Part shown: positions 14,959 to 22,013 of the stretch, in pieces
How positions within the stretch are numbered: the first letter of the stretch is position 1
Layout: each line of letters begins with the position of its first letter
Virus record (IMG/VR): IMGVR_UViG_3300025000_000372
Location: 1 to 26,808 of that record
From: a virus
Direction: 5' to 3' (one strand)
DNA: 26,808 nucleotides
The notes under the pieces: model-generated
What the model saw: only the letters and a program-made list of their open reading frames with translations
Told to the model about the DNA's origin: nothing
Databases searched by the model: none
Made by a program: the position numbers and the translations under genes

Positions 14959-15243
14959 TTATTCAGGCGGCTCAATAGGTCCGTACCATTCGCCAATGAA
15001 AATATCAAGCGGTTGAAATGCACCGTCATAAAGTACACATAATCCGGCTTCAGCTAAACATAGCCTTAAACATACAAGTTCATCCTCATCTCTATACCAA
15101 TACCAACCCTCTTGTGTTGGAAGTTCTGAAGTCCATTTTAAAGCAGGTTTTGCTAAATCAAAAGCAATTTTACAATAACCCATCGCTGAAACAGGAACTC
15201 CGTTACTTTGCATTTCTTTTGAAACTTCATCCCAAGTTTTCAT
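14959..15243 (-). CDS. Hypothetical phage protein with 'GWYWYRDE' motif
   Basis: 94 residues. N-terminal helical part (TWDEVSKEMQSNGVPVS), then LPTQEGWYWYRDEDELVCLRL, LCVLYDGAFQPL and GEWYGPIEPPE. The 'P.eGWYW.r........G.WyGPi.pP' pattern is widespread in small phage and prophage proteins of unknown function. Shine-Dalgarno AAGGAAAG. Located between terL and the terminator; transcribed as the last gene of the terminase operon. Confidence 0.7.
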   Translation of the reverse strand: MKTWDEVSKEMQSNGVPVSAMGYCKIAFDLAKPALKWTSELPTQEGWYWYRDEDELVCLRLCLAEAGLCVLYDGAFQPLDIFIGEWYGPIEPPE

Positions 15244-15317
15244 TTACTTTCCTTTCTCACTCAATATATCTTGACCGCACCCAACACAAAGCATATCAAC
15301 ATCGAAGCGCCGGTAGC

Positions 15318-15395
15318 CTACCAACCGTAACGATTTTTATAAAATGTTTCACAAGCAAGTTTAGCTTCTTCAATTTGTTCTTCGAGTAATTGCAT
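15318..15395 (-). CDS. Possible 25-residue leader-like peptide
   Basis: ATG 15395 to TAG 15318, with a strong AAAGGAG at 5-nt spacing. The product begins MQLLEEQIEEAKLAC and ends NRYGW. Downstream in the -1 frame a further open stretch (YRRFDVDMLCVGCGQDILSE) runs to a TAA directly before the ATG of the next gene; it lacks its own clear start. Too short to classify. Confidence 0.45.
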   Translation of the reverse strand: MQLLEEQIEEAKLACETFYKNRYGW

Positions 15396-15410
15396 GTTAA
15401 CTCCTTTCGT

Positions 15411-18400
15411 TTATAAGACACGAAGTATCTCGTCCTCACCTTTAGCAGCTCGTGAGTTGTAGCTGTCAGAATCGTCGTTACTGGTAATCAATCGCCCCAA
15501 TCCCATAATTGCAGCAACTCCTGAATCTATCTTGAGCTTATCGTTTTCTTTTGTAGGAAAATACATTTTTCCGCTACCACCAAATCGCGATTGCTTTTTA
15601 ACAATATTACCCATACACCAAGTAAAAATAGGATCGCCAGAATGCCAGAACTCATTTGCAGCAATCATTGCTTCAAGCTCCTGCATTGGCTCGTTCATGA
15701 GGGAGGGGCTTTGAGGAAATTCAACACACTCAAAGTTTGCCCATTGACTTATCAAATGTATAATGTGGGTTGCCTCTTTTTGGTCAAATGAGAGTTCCTT
15801 CACAATATGATTTTTACTAACAACTTCAATATCTTTTTCAACAATCCCGAAGTCAGTTCTAGCCCCGTCCGTCTTGGTCAAGTGTCCTTCGATAACCCAT
15901 TTCTGATAGTGGGTGTTTTCTTTACGATTTATCGTGTCTTCAGGCATATAATGCTTTGCAAAAGCAGCAACACAATTTCGGTCAACAGGTTTTTTCCAAG
16001 CACAAACACTTTCATCTTCTAAAGTCAAATTACTAACACAAACGTTCATCCCATCTACAACAACAACTTCACCAAAACATTTTGGGCAATTCGTGTTTAC
16101 AATGCGTCGTTTGTATTTAAACAACATTACTAAGGCGCAAAGGTCGATTTTGCTGGCAAGGTCGAGGGCAAGCCAACACTCTTGCCCCAAGAACATATCT
16201 AAACTTAAAGTTAAATCTTCACATTGTTTCCACCGTAGCATATCTACAAAGCTAATTCCCGCATTCTGCCAAATATTAAGATGTTTTGTTAAAATCACGT
16301 TTCTTTGTTGGGGTTTATTTAAAGCATCCCTATACTTATTAAGCAAATAGTCTTCCTCTATAGAAATTAAATAGTTAGGATTTACTTTTTTCCATACTTC
16401 AAAATCTTCCCAAGAATCACCTTCGTCGATAGTAAATACAATACAAAATAACGAATCGTCTATAACACTTCCTTCCAAAACTTTAATTGCTTCACAATGA
16501 AGATCATAACAAGGGTAGGAGGTGTTTGTTCCGGCAGTTGTTATAACTTTTAACACAGGTTGCTCACGTGATCCCATTCCAGTATCCATTGCATCATATA
16601 AAACACTCGTTAAATGTTCATGATACTCATCTACAAGTGCACCATTAGGACTTGCACCGTCGCCTGGTTTTCCCACAATAGGAATAAACTTGCTCGAATC
16701 TTCAATTCTAAATGCCGAAGTGGGGTTTTTAGCCGTACCTGTTATTTCTACATTATAATAATCTGCAAATTGAGGATTCATTTTAATCATTTGCCAAGCT
16801 GGTTGAAATACCATCATAGCTTGTGCCTCAGTAGTTGCACCAGCGTATACTTCAGCAGCCTGGATTCCATCAGCAAATGCTAAAAACAAACCATCAGTTG
16901 CTGCTTCAATACTATTATGTGTAGGTAACATTGTCTTACCAAAAAGATATAAATGAGAAGGTGAATCTACAGTTATGCAACGAACTGGAACCGATTCAAC
17001 CGGCTCGCAAGAAACAATTTGAACAGTTTTACTTCTAGGCGAAATACTTACGTCTGTTAGTTCGCGCATTCTATCAAGTTTACGTTGCAATCTAAAAACA
17101 GGAAGTTCGCATTTAAAAACATTAAATTGTATTGAGTAGCAAGTCCCTTTTACATCAACTCCGTTACAACGCATTTTCTTTTCAATAAGGCTATGCTTAA
17201 TTCCCATTGAAGAAACCAGTTCACAAAAATCTTCAGCAAATTCTTTTAAAATTGTTACAAATTGAAACACTTTACCTTTAGCATCAACAGTCCCATCGGT
17301 ATCCATCAAACCTTGTAACAAAGCCAATCTTTGTTCAAAAGAAGACCTTAAATAAATTTTAGGAATGTGCTTATTTTTATAAACATTCAATTGCTTTAAA
17401 ATGAAATTTAAACTTCTAGAGTCATTTATATCAGTTACAATTTCCCCGTTTATAAGTGTGCGAACAAATAAACGCCAAGCCGTTCTATCGCGTCTTTGTG
17501 TAAAACAAAAACCTTCTTTTAAAATCTCACCTTTAAAACTTTCAACATCTTGTTCTCCACAAGAAATAGCAAACTCGTTGCTGTTCCCATCACCCAACCA
17601 CGAACCAAACAGATAAGGTGAAATAGGTAAATCAACTTCTTCACAAACAATAGGTTTGGGCATAACCATTGAATGATTAATGTCGTTTCTTGAACCGAAT
17701 GTTAAAGAATTAAATATTTCTTTAGTTGTTCGTATTCTAGTAATAGTATCAACATTAAAAGGATGTTCAATTAGATCAACTTTAGCAAGTTCTGATAAAA
17801 TGTGCAGGGCTTGCGTTTCTGATATTTTTAAACAATCTCCTATATAAACTTGTCTGCCGTAAAGGTTAGCATACCAGTATTCTTTAGTTCTACCGCTAAT
17901 TGTACGTTTAGACAAAGAAGGTTCTCTAAATCGACGAATCTTTTTTTCTTTTCTCTCTCCTGGAGTATTTACTCTCGCTGTTGTCAGCCATTCGTGTTCT
18001 TCGTCAGCTATAACTTCCTGACCGTTAGAAAAAACAAGTTTGTAGCAAGGTCTATTTATCATACTTTCAGTGACATTAGTTATATTACAAGGATTACCCG
18101 TTTCATCAAATACTTTATCGCCTACTTTCAAATCACCTTGAGTAGTCCATCCTTGCGGAGTCGGTATTAATGTATCTAAGGAAAGTGCTTTCCCATTTTT
18201 ACGGGGTAGCTCGAAATACATCTTTGTAAATCTTCGTTTGTTATTCTTTTTCTTCAACCAACCAAAACCAACACCTTGCATAAAGATTTGATGCAATTCT
18301 AACTTTATAAACTCGCCACGCCAACGATCTTTAGTATGTTGCAAGCGTTCGGTGAAGCCGCATCTTCTCGTAGCCGCAACTTCACTAAAATAATACGGAT

Positions 18401-18539
18401 AGTTTTCATCACTTTGTTTAGCAAGATCATCTAAGTGCCGCTGACACGCAAGTTTTTCAAACTTACAACTCTTTCTGTTAGGCAGAGTGTCCGTCAGTAC
18501 AGCATTACAGTAATAAAGAATACTTTCAATATAAGTCAT
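15411..18539 (-). CDS. Terminase large subunit with embedded intein
   Basis: 1042-residue precursor; 617 residues after splicing. N-extein 1-117 ends PRKNGK and the C-extein starts SIEAATDG, so the joined sequence PRKNGKS is the Walker A motif of the packaging ATPase. Walker B is ALVDEYHEH (about 634-642). The nuclease domain starts near CWLALDLASKIDL (D793). An unusual Cys-rich segment (C818-x2-C821, C834, C846) suggests a zinc-binding insertion in the nuclease domain. PF03354-like terminase family. It cuts concatemeric DNA and drives it through the portal. Start has AAGGAG; upstream are a promoter, a 125-nt leader and a terminator-like hairpin. Follows the small terminase gene. Confidence 0.93.
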   Translation of the reverse strand: MTYIESILYYCNAVLTDTLPNRKSCKFEKLACQRHLDDLAKQSDENYPYYFSEVAATRRCGFTERLQHTKDRWRGEFIKLELHQIFMQGVGFGWLKKKNNKRRFTKMYFELPRKNGKALSLDTLIPTPQGWTTQGDLKVGDKVFDETGNPCNITNVTESMINRPCYKLVFSNGQEVIADEEHEWLTTARVNTPGERKEKKIRRFREPSLSKRTISGRTKEYWYANLYGRQVYIGDCLKISETQALHILSELAKVDLIEHPFNVDTITRIRTTKEIFNSLTFGSRNDINHSMVMPKPIVCEEVDLPISPYLFGSWLGDGNSNEFAISCGEQDVESFKGEILKEGFCFTQRRDRTAWRLFVRTLINGEIVTDINDSRSLNFILKQLNVYKNKHIPKIYLRSSFEQRLALLQGLMDTDGTVDAKGKVFQFVTILKEFAEDFCELVSSMGIKHSLIEKKMRCNGVDVKGTCYSIQFNVFKCELPVFRLQRKLDRMRELTDVSISPRSKTVQIVSCEPVESVPVRCITVDSPSHLYLFGKTMLPTHNSIEAATDGLFLAFADGIQAAEVYAGATTEAQAMMVFQPAWQMIKMNPQFADYYNVEITGTAKNPTSAFRIEDSSKFIPIVGKPGDGASPNGALVDEYHEHLTSVLYDAMDTGMGSREQPVLKVITTAGTNTSYPCYDLHCEAIKVLEGSVIDDSLFCIVFTIDEGDSWEDFEVWKKVNPNYLISIEEDYLLNKYRDALNKPQQRNVILTKHLNIWQNAGISFVDMLRWKQCEDLTLSLDMFLGQECWLALDLASKIDLCALVMLFKYKRRIVNTNCPKCFGEVVVVDGMNVCVSNLTLEDESVCAWKKPVDRNCVAAFAKHYMPEDTINRKENTHYQKWVIEGHLTKTDGARTDFGIVEKDIEVVSKNHIVKELSFDQKEATHIIHLISQWANFECVEFPQSPSLMNEPMQELEAMIAANEFWHSGDPIFTWCMGNIVKKQSRFGGSGKMYFPTKENDKLKIDSGVAAIMGLGRLITSNDDSDSYNSRAAKGEDEILRVL
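16914..18188 (-). mobile_element. Class-3 intein with LAGLIDADG homing endonuclease
   Basis: Residues 118-542 of the precursor. Starts with Ala (ALSLDTLIPTPQGW) rather than Cys/Ser and ends THN before Ser+1. Block B has HEW (H182, W184), block F has VRCITV with Cys521 where class-1 inteins have Asp, and block G has Thr540-His541-Asn542. W at B:12, C at F:4 and T at G:5 make the WCT signature of class-3 inteins, which splice via the block F cysteine. Two DOD motifs, LFGSWLGDG (about 310-318) and LLQGLMDTDG (407-416), retain their acidic residues, so the homing endonuclease looks intact. The insertion splits the Walker A lysine from its serine. Confidence 0.9.
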
Positions 18540-18664
18540 TCAAACGCTCCTTAAAATAAGCAAAGCCCTTCACCAAGGCAAGTTGATGAAGGGCTTCACA
18601 AGTGGCGACCATGGAAGGACACCAACTATGTTCACGCATCCTTGCCGATACGCTTAATTATTTG
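18540..18664 (-). promoter_or_regulatory. Structured leader of terL
   Basis: About 125 nt between the predicted transcription start and terL, with no gene seen. Minus strand: GTTCA/TGAAC encloses CGTATC-GGCAAG-GATGCG, then a TGGTG/CGCCA stem, then the terminator-like hairpin at 18563-18596 just before the Shine-Dalgarno. The layout suggests attenuation; no known riboswitch recognised. Confidence 0.45.
18563..18596 (-). terminator. Terminator-like hairpin before terL (possible attenuator)
   Basis: AAGCCCTTCA / TGAAGGGCTT, 10 bp plus an inner CAA/TTG extension across one mismatch, followed on the minus strand by TTGCTTATTTT and then AAGGAG of terL. The U-tract is interrupted, so termination may be partial. 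Confidence 0.6.
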
Positions 18665-18670
18665 AACAGC

Positions 18671-18700
18671 ATCCTAACACAATCAATACCTTTTTGTCAA
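18671..18700 (-). promoter_or_regulatory. Sigma70-type promoter for terL
   Basis: TTGACA (18700-18695) and TAGGAT (18676-18671) with an 18-nt spacer, minus strand. The -35 overlaps the stop region of the small terminase gene. Confidence 0.65.
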
Positions 18701-19212
18701 CCAACTTCGTCCAAGTCTGCGAATGAATTTTTAGTCACTTGCTTTGGCTTCTGCGGCACACGAGCACGACTTGAGGGGGTCAATCCGAACTCAGTCAATA
18801 TTTTCATTTCAAAGTCTTTACACTGTTTATGTATTTCAACTTCTGGACGTTTTTTAACACTACAAGTTTCAACACCCTTATCTTTACCCAATTTTATATA
18901 TTTAACCTCTTCATAAGTAAGACCTTCAACACGAAGATAGTTTTCAAGAAACACAAGTTGTTCATGATTATTAGCATACAAAGTAATAGCATAAGAGTCT
19001 GTTTCGCTACAAGGGTACATATCTTGAACACGTTCAACAAATTCGTTAAAGTAAAATTTTGCATCAACAGATAAATCTTCAGGAGCTATCGCACAACTAG
19101 CAGAAGGAACTGGTTCATCCCTATCTTTGTACCTGTGGGCATGAGCTTTATCGTTTTTAAGCAACCTTAATTCCGGCGGGAAGGGTTTTCTTCCTGTTGA
19201 TTTGCCGCCCAT
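18697..19212 (-). CDS. Terminase small subunit (P27 family)
   Basis: 171 residues. N-terminal basic Pro-rich part (GGKSTGRKPFPPELRLLKND, then RDEPVPSASCAIAPEDLS), helical DNA-binding/oligomerisation core (AKFYFNEFVERVQDM, TDSYAITLYANNHEQLVFLENYL), and the family-typical C-terminus FEMKILTEFGLTPSSRARV. These match phage terminase small subunit P27 / Terminase_4. It recognises packaging sites and delivers DNA to the large subunit. Located between an HNH/zinc-protein cluster and terL, the classical arrangement for cos-type phages. AAGGAA Shine-Dalgarno. Confidence 0.9.
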   Translation of the reverse strand: MGGKSTGRKPFPPELRLLKNDKAHAHRYKDRDEPVPSASCAIAPEDLSVDAKFYFNEFVERVQDMYPCSETDSYAITLYANNHEQLVFLENYLRVEGLTYEEVKYIKLGKDKGVETCSVKKRPEVEIHKQCKDFEMKILTEFGLTPSSRARVPQKPKQVTKNSFADLDEVG

Positions 19213-19213
19213 T

Positions 19214-19360
19214 TTATTTTTCCTTTTCTACAGCTTTCCAGTTAAGAAACGGTTTCATTTTAGTACCCTTTGTTACACATTCGGTACAAGTTTCACTAGC
19301 TGCTTTAAGATGTTCAACCTTTTCATGGTGGCAATTAGCGCACGTATCGTAAGTAAACAT
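19214..19360 (-). CDS. 48-residue zinc-ribbon-like protein
   Basis: ATG 19360 overlaps the HNH stop (TAATG) and the TAA at 19214 lies one base before the small terminase ATG. Two CxxC pairs, TCANCHHEK and TCTECVTKG, about 17 residues apart, indicate a small zinc-binding fold; the C-terminus is basic with WKAVEKEK. The function is unknown. It belongs to the run of tiny Cys-pair proteins upstream of the terminase genes. Confidence 0.65.
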   Translation of the reverse strand: MFTYDTCANCHHEKVEHLKAASETCTECVTKGTKMKPFLNWKAVEKEK

Positions 19361-19773
19361 TATAAGAACCTATCCTTTCTTTGATTGCCGAAACCAGCAT
19401 CTTCTTTAGCGGTTTTCTCTGAGTGACAACTGTTACAAAGCGACTGATGATTGCTTTCAAGCCAAAACTTCGGATCGTCTTTATCGCTCACAGCTTCGAT
19501 ATGGTCCACACACTGAGCAACAGTTAAAATACCCTTCTTTTCACAAAGCACACATAAAGGATGATCTACGCGATATTGTTTTGAGTATCTAGCCCAACGA
19601 GAACCATAACCTCTACTGTGGGCAGTACCGCGTTCATTGTCGTATTTAATTCTTTGTTCTTTAATCTCAACTTCTTTTTTAATAAGATGTTTTTCGCAAT
19701 AAGCACCGTTGCCCACAAGTATTCCGCAAGAAGGGAAGCGACAAGGTTTTCTTGGGGCTGAAGGTGACATCAT
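19360..19773 (-). CDS. HNH endonuclease
   Basis: 137 residues from ATG 19773, chosen because it gives an ATGA overlap with the preceding gene (a GTG 9 nt upstream is possible). N-terminal Cys pair CRFPSC and CEKH; a central 'RGYGSRWARYSKQYRVDHPLC' typical of phage HNH proteins; then CVLCEKKG, the HNH core CVDHIEAVSD, and NHQSLCNSCHSEKTAKE. Phage HNH enzymes next to terminases assist cos cleavage and packaging. Ends in a TAATG overlap with the next zinc-ribbon gene, immediately before the small terminase. Confidence 0.85.
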   Translation of the reverse strand: MMSPSAPRKPCRFPSCGILVGNGAYCEKHLIKKEVEIKEQRIKYDNERGTAHSRGYGSRWARYSKQYRVDHPLCVLCEKKGILTVAQCVDHIEAVSDKDDPKFWLESNHQSLCNSCHSEKTAKEDAGFGNQRKDRFL

Positions 19774-19916
19774 ACCCACCACTTATAATTACAGTGATAA
19801 CAACTGCACTCATTCCAAGTAGACCAGCACCCGTCATACATATCAGCTTTCTTGTGTTGCTCAACATTTTTACTACCACATTTAGGGCAGGAAATTTCTT
19901 CGTAGTCTCGACTCAC
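19770..19916 (-). CDS. 48-residue zinc-ribbon protein
   Basis: GTG 19916 to TGA 19770. Product MSRDYEEISCPKCGSKNVEQ followed by a second metal-binding half with CWSTWNECSCYHCNYKWWV. CPKCG...CYHCNY is a classical zinc ribbon. The GTG start overlaps the upstream stop (GTGA) and the stop overlaps the HNH start (ATGA), so its translation is coupled on both sides. Function unknown. Confidence 0.7.
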   Translation of the reverse strand: MSRDYEEISCPKCGSKNVEQHKKADMYDGCWSTWNECSCYHCNYKWWV

Positions 19917-20014
19917 GCATTTGCACCATTGACAAAATGCAAGATAGCTTCATCTTCGTCAAAGCACAAGCCGCAATGATAAGCGTAATTTAAATTTAGG
20001 CAAACTTGGCACAT
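19913..20014 (-). CDS. 33-residue CxxC protein
   Basis: ATG 20014 to TGA 19913. Begins MCQVCLNLNYAYHCGLCFDED, with two CxxC pairs 8 residues apart, then an acidic and hydrophobic tail. Start overlaps the upstream stop (TAATG) and its stop overlaps the next start (GTGA). A minimal zinc-knuckle-like peptide; function unknown. Evidence is the Cys pattern plus coupling geometry. Confidence 0.55.
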   Translation of the reverse strand: MCQVCLNLNYAYHCGLCFDEDEAILHFVNGANA

Positions 20015-20181
20015 TATCTTACAACCTTTGCCTGCAATTCCATTTTGCGCAAACACCTCTTGCATGTAACTTCAGACCTGTCTAAAACCCATCTAACTCT
20101 GGTCAGAGAAATACCGCACAAAGTTTTTTCATAATTTTCAGATAAGAAGCAGTGCCAATGTATAGGCTTTAATTTACACAT
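20014..20181 (-). CDS. 55-residue putative zinc-binding phage protein
   Basis: ATG 20181 to TAA 20014. The pattern H-W-H-C near the start, then TLCGISLTRVRWVLDRSEVTCKRCLR, follows the common small phage family 'H........tLCG........vTC..C'. C-terminus basic. The stop overlaps the next ATG (TAATG). Probably metal-binding; the biological role is unknown. Confidence 0.65.
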   Translation of the reverse strand: MCKLKPIHWHCFLSENYEKTLCGISLTRVRWVLDRSEVTCKRCLRKMELQAKVVR

Positions 20182-20182
20182 T

Positions 20183-20362
20183 TTACGGTTTCAACTCCAT
20201 CGGTTTCAACGCTGCTTGAAGATCAGTAAGCAATTTCAAACGTTCTTCATCCGTCAGTTTGTTGGAGTTAAATGCAACAACCATGTTATTAATAAGTTCG
20301 ATTGCCGGAGGCGCAAGAGTTGACACAAGCTGTACTATTGCCAGGATAGAAGCGGCGCTCAT
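20183..20362 (-). CDS. 59-residue helical protein
   Basis: ATG 20362 to TAA 20183. Amphipathic/hydrophobic first half (ASILAIVQLVSTLAPPAIEL) and a charged second half (LTDEERLKLLTDLQAALKP). The start overlaps the lipoprotein stop (ATGA) and a GGGAGG Shine-Dalgarno lies upstream. Because it sits in the lysis block, an accessory lysis or membrane role is possible, but no family is recognised. Confidence 0.6.
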   Translation of the reverse strand: MSAASILAIVQLVSTLAPPAIELINNMVVAFNSNKLTDEERLKLLTDLQAALKPMELKP

Positions 20363-20757
20363 TTTGCACCTCCCAGGGCCACAACAAGGTTATCAATAAG
20401 GGCTTTATCTGTCAGAAAGGCTGTCAAGGCTATGGTGTAAGCTGTGACCGTAGAAGGGTCTTTACCGGCAGCCATGGCAATCTTCAGCGTGTCTACAGCT
20501 ACGTTAAACGACGCTAACGCCTGATTATAAACCGGAACGGTTTCATTGTAGTCGTCCTTGCTCAGTTTGCCGGAATTATACAGTGCCTCCAGAACGTCAG
20601 GAACAACCTTCAGGGCCGTACCCGCTGCATACAGCGACATTTCGGCAGCTTTCTGTGCGTTGACGATAGGAGTGGACGGCTGAGTAGGGGTTACTATGCT
20701 TCCAGGGCAAGCACTAAGCAGGAGGCACAACAGGGGCAACAGGATCAGCTTTTTCAT
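20359..20757 (-). CDS. Lipoprotein in lysis block
   Basis: 132 residues from ATG 20757, selected because AAAGGAAA precedes it and it then begins with a lipoprotein signal (MKKLILLPLLCLLL, lipobox LSAC). The mature part is an Ala/Leu/Val-rich helical bundle (AEMSLYAAGTALKVVPDVLEAL, VYNQALASFNVAVDTLKIAM). Outer-membrane attachment is expected in a Gram-negative host. It could serve an o-spanin-like or lysis-accessory role given its place just after the holin-like gene, though it is longer and less Pro-rich than typical Rz1 proteins. Start lies within the end of the holin-like gene (about 44 nt overlap). Confidence 0.7.
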   Translation of the reverse strand: MKKLILLPLLCLLLSACPGSIVTPTQPSTPIVNAQKAAEMSLYAAGTALKVVPDVLEALYNSGKLSKDDYNETVPVYNQALASFNVAVDTLKIAMAAGKDPSTVTAYTIALTAFLTDKALIDNLVVALGGAK

Positions 20758-20977
20758 TTGCGGTTTCCTTTTCATAGAGGATTTGAGTTTTACGTGCGCT
20801 ACCATCAGACGAACCAAAGTAATAACCAATTACCATCGAAACCCATGACAAGTATGCTACACCAAAAGTTTTAAGCAAGTCCATGTTTTTTTCAGGTACA
20901 ACGACGTAAAGCAAAGCTCCAATCAGTGCAATACTACCACACAATGTTATCAAACCAAGTAAACGTTTAGTTTCCAT
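20714..20977 (-). CDS. Holin-like membrane protein
   Basis: 87 residues from ATG 20977, chosen for its GAGG at 5-nt spacing. Two transmembrane helices: about residues 5-28 (LLGLITLCGSIALIGALLYVV) and 37-53 (FGVAYLSWVSMVIGYYFG), followed by GSSDGSARKTQILYEKE, a motif often seen after the last TM of phage holins. Short Pro/Ala-rich acidic end. Placed between the DUF1353-like gene and the lipoprotein, downstream of the endolysin. Holin function is inferred from topology and context. Confidence 0.65.
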   Translation of the reverse strand: METKRLLGLITLCGSIALIGALLYVVVPEKNMDLLKTFGVAYLSWVSMVIGYYFGSSDGSARKTQILYEKETANEKADPVAPVVPPA

Positions 20978-20984
20978 ACAAACC

Positions 20985-21350
20985 TCATTTATAAAAAGTA
21001 TAAGTTTCAGTCTTGTGACTTCGACCAAACAACTCTACGGCAGCATACATATTACCACACAGCTCTTCGTTAACACAAACTGACAACATTGCTTCTTTAA
21101 AAACTTCATTTGCCAATTCAAAAGGAATATCCACACAAGAAGTTAAATAATCATGAACAACCGCAGGACGTTTTGCAATCCAATTTAAAGCCTTAAAAGA
21201 AACAAAATCAGTAATAAAATTTGCAGGAACTACAACGTCACAACCTAAAATATCCGAATAATAAACCAACGGCGCAAGCAGCATCCATTGTTCTATACCT
21301 GGACATTCAGGCAGGAGTCTCGCGTCTAATGTAGTTTTAAACTCGCTCAC
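20985..21350 (-). CDS. DUF1353-like protein
   Basis: 121 residues from GTG 21350, preferred because it overlaps the preceding small gene's stop (GTGA). Motifs of the DUF1353 family: LLAPLVYYSDILGCDVVVPANFITDFVSF, then RPAVVHDYLT and the C-terminal region ANEVFKEAMLSVCV with MYAAVELFG. This family is common in the lysis or late region of phages; its biochemical role is not established. Ends 8 nt before the holin-like start. Confidence 0.8.
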   Translation of the reverse strand: MSEFKTTLDARLLPECPGIEQWMLLAPLVYYSDILGCDVVVPANFITDFVSFKALNWIAKRPAVVHDYLTSCVDIPFELANEVFKEAMLSVCVNEELCGNMYAAVELFGRSHKTETYTFYK

Positions 21351-21424
21351 GCTTTCTCTTTCCAACAACACTGACAGTCGTTACACTCTTCGTTTTTGTT
21401 GTAAATGCACCGTTTATGAGACAT
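21347..21424 (-). CDS. 25-residue Cys-rich peptide
   Basis: ATG 21424 to TGA 21347: MSHKRCIYNKNEECNDCQCC then WKEKA. Five cysteines in 25 residues, with a GGAG 10 nt upstream; the stop overlaps the next GTG start (GTGA). It could bind a metal. Short length keeps confidence moderate. Confidence 0.5.
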   Translation of the reverse strand: MSHKRCIYNKNEECNDCQCCWKEKA

Positions 21425-21570
21425 GCTTTAAATTCTCCAATTTAAGTTCATCTTTCAACTCGAAAGAAGGACAAGATTCACCCCAAGGACCACGCACACC
21501 ATTGGTAAGATTGCATTTGTTAAAATAAACATTAAAAAAACTTGCATTTCCAATGTACGCTGCGTGTCAT
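21414..21570 (-). pseudogene. Small Cys-containing gene broken by a T7 run
   Basis: ATG 21570 overlaps the endolysin stop (ATGA) and reads MTRSVHWKCKFF before TAA. If one T is removed from the TTTTTTT run (21540-21534), the frame continues as NVYFNKCNLTNGVRGPWG, then ESCPSFELKDE, to a stop at 21414: a 51-residue product whose 'WKCKFF...C...G..GPWGESCP.FE' pattern looks like a genuine small phage protein. So the gene is either a real frameshift mutation, a sequencing error, or uses +1 frameshifting or transcriptional slippage at the homopolymer. Confidence 0.55.
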
Positions 21571-22013
21571 ACAATACCTTGCAAATAAACAGTTTTGCTG
21601 TCACGTTTAATTGCAGTGAGTTGCTGTTTACGTGGTTTACCGTCAGTCAACCCTAAATGTACCCAACCCGAAGGACCAAATTCATAAATAACTTGATCGT
21701 AGTTTGGAATGTATTTAGCAATCCATTTACAAACTTCAATGTTGGGCACACCCTCAACTTCAAAGTCAGCAGCCATAGCAAATCTATGGGCCGAAGTAGG
21801 CGAACCACCTACCGCTTTGTTTACTTGTGGGCTACGATAGCAACTTAAAACCCGAATTGTGGAATTGAAATTAAAGCGGATTGTTTCCAATACTTCAGCT
21901 ACTTTTTTAGCATTGGGAACAAGTTCTTCGGGAATGGTGTTGTCAAGACCTTTGCGAATTGCGGTTTCAGATCGACTCATTTCATAAAGCGTAAAATGCT
22001 CAGTCAGTTTCAT
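21567..22013 (-). CDS. Endolysin-type peptidase, M15 family
   Basis: 148 residues from ATG 22013, chosen for AAGGTG at 7-nt spacing and the ATGA overlap with the upstream gene. Family motifs: FTLYEMSRSETA N-terminus, VLSCYRSPQVNKAVGGSPTS, then AH at 76, AADF with D83, and WVHLGL with H119, giving the His-Asp-His zinc triad of the PF08291 M15 peptidases. It would cut peptidoglycan stem peptides. No signal peptide, so release depends on a holin. Ends with an ATGA overlap into the broken small gene. Confidence 0.88.
   Translation of the reverse strand: MKLTEHFTLYEMSRSETAIRKGLDNTIPEELVPNAKKVAEVLETIRFNFNSTIRVLSCYRSPQVNKAVGGSPTSAHRFAMAADFEVEGVPNIEVCKWIAKYIPNYDQVIYEFGPSGWVHLGLTDGKPRKQQLTAIKRDSKTVYLQGIV

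Noticed and set aside
18540-18664. c-di-GMP riboswitch in the terL leader
   Set aside because: The conserved core bases of GEMM-type riboswitches are not present.
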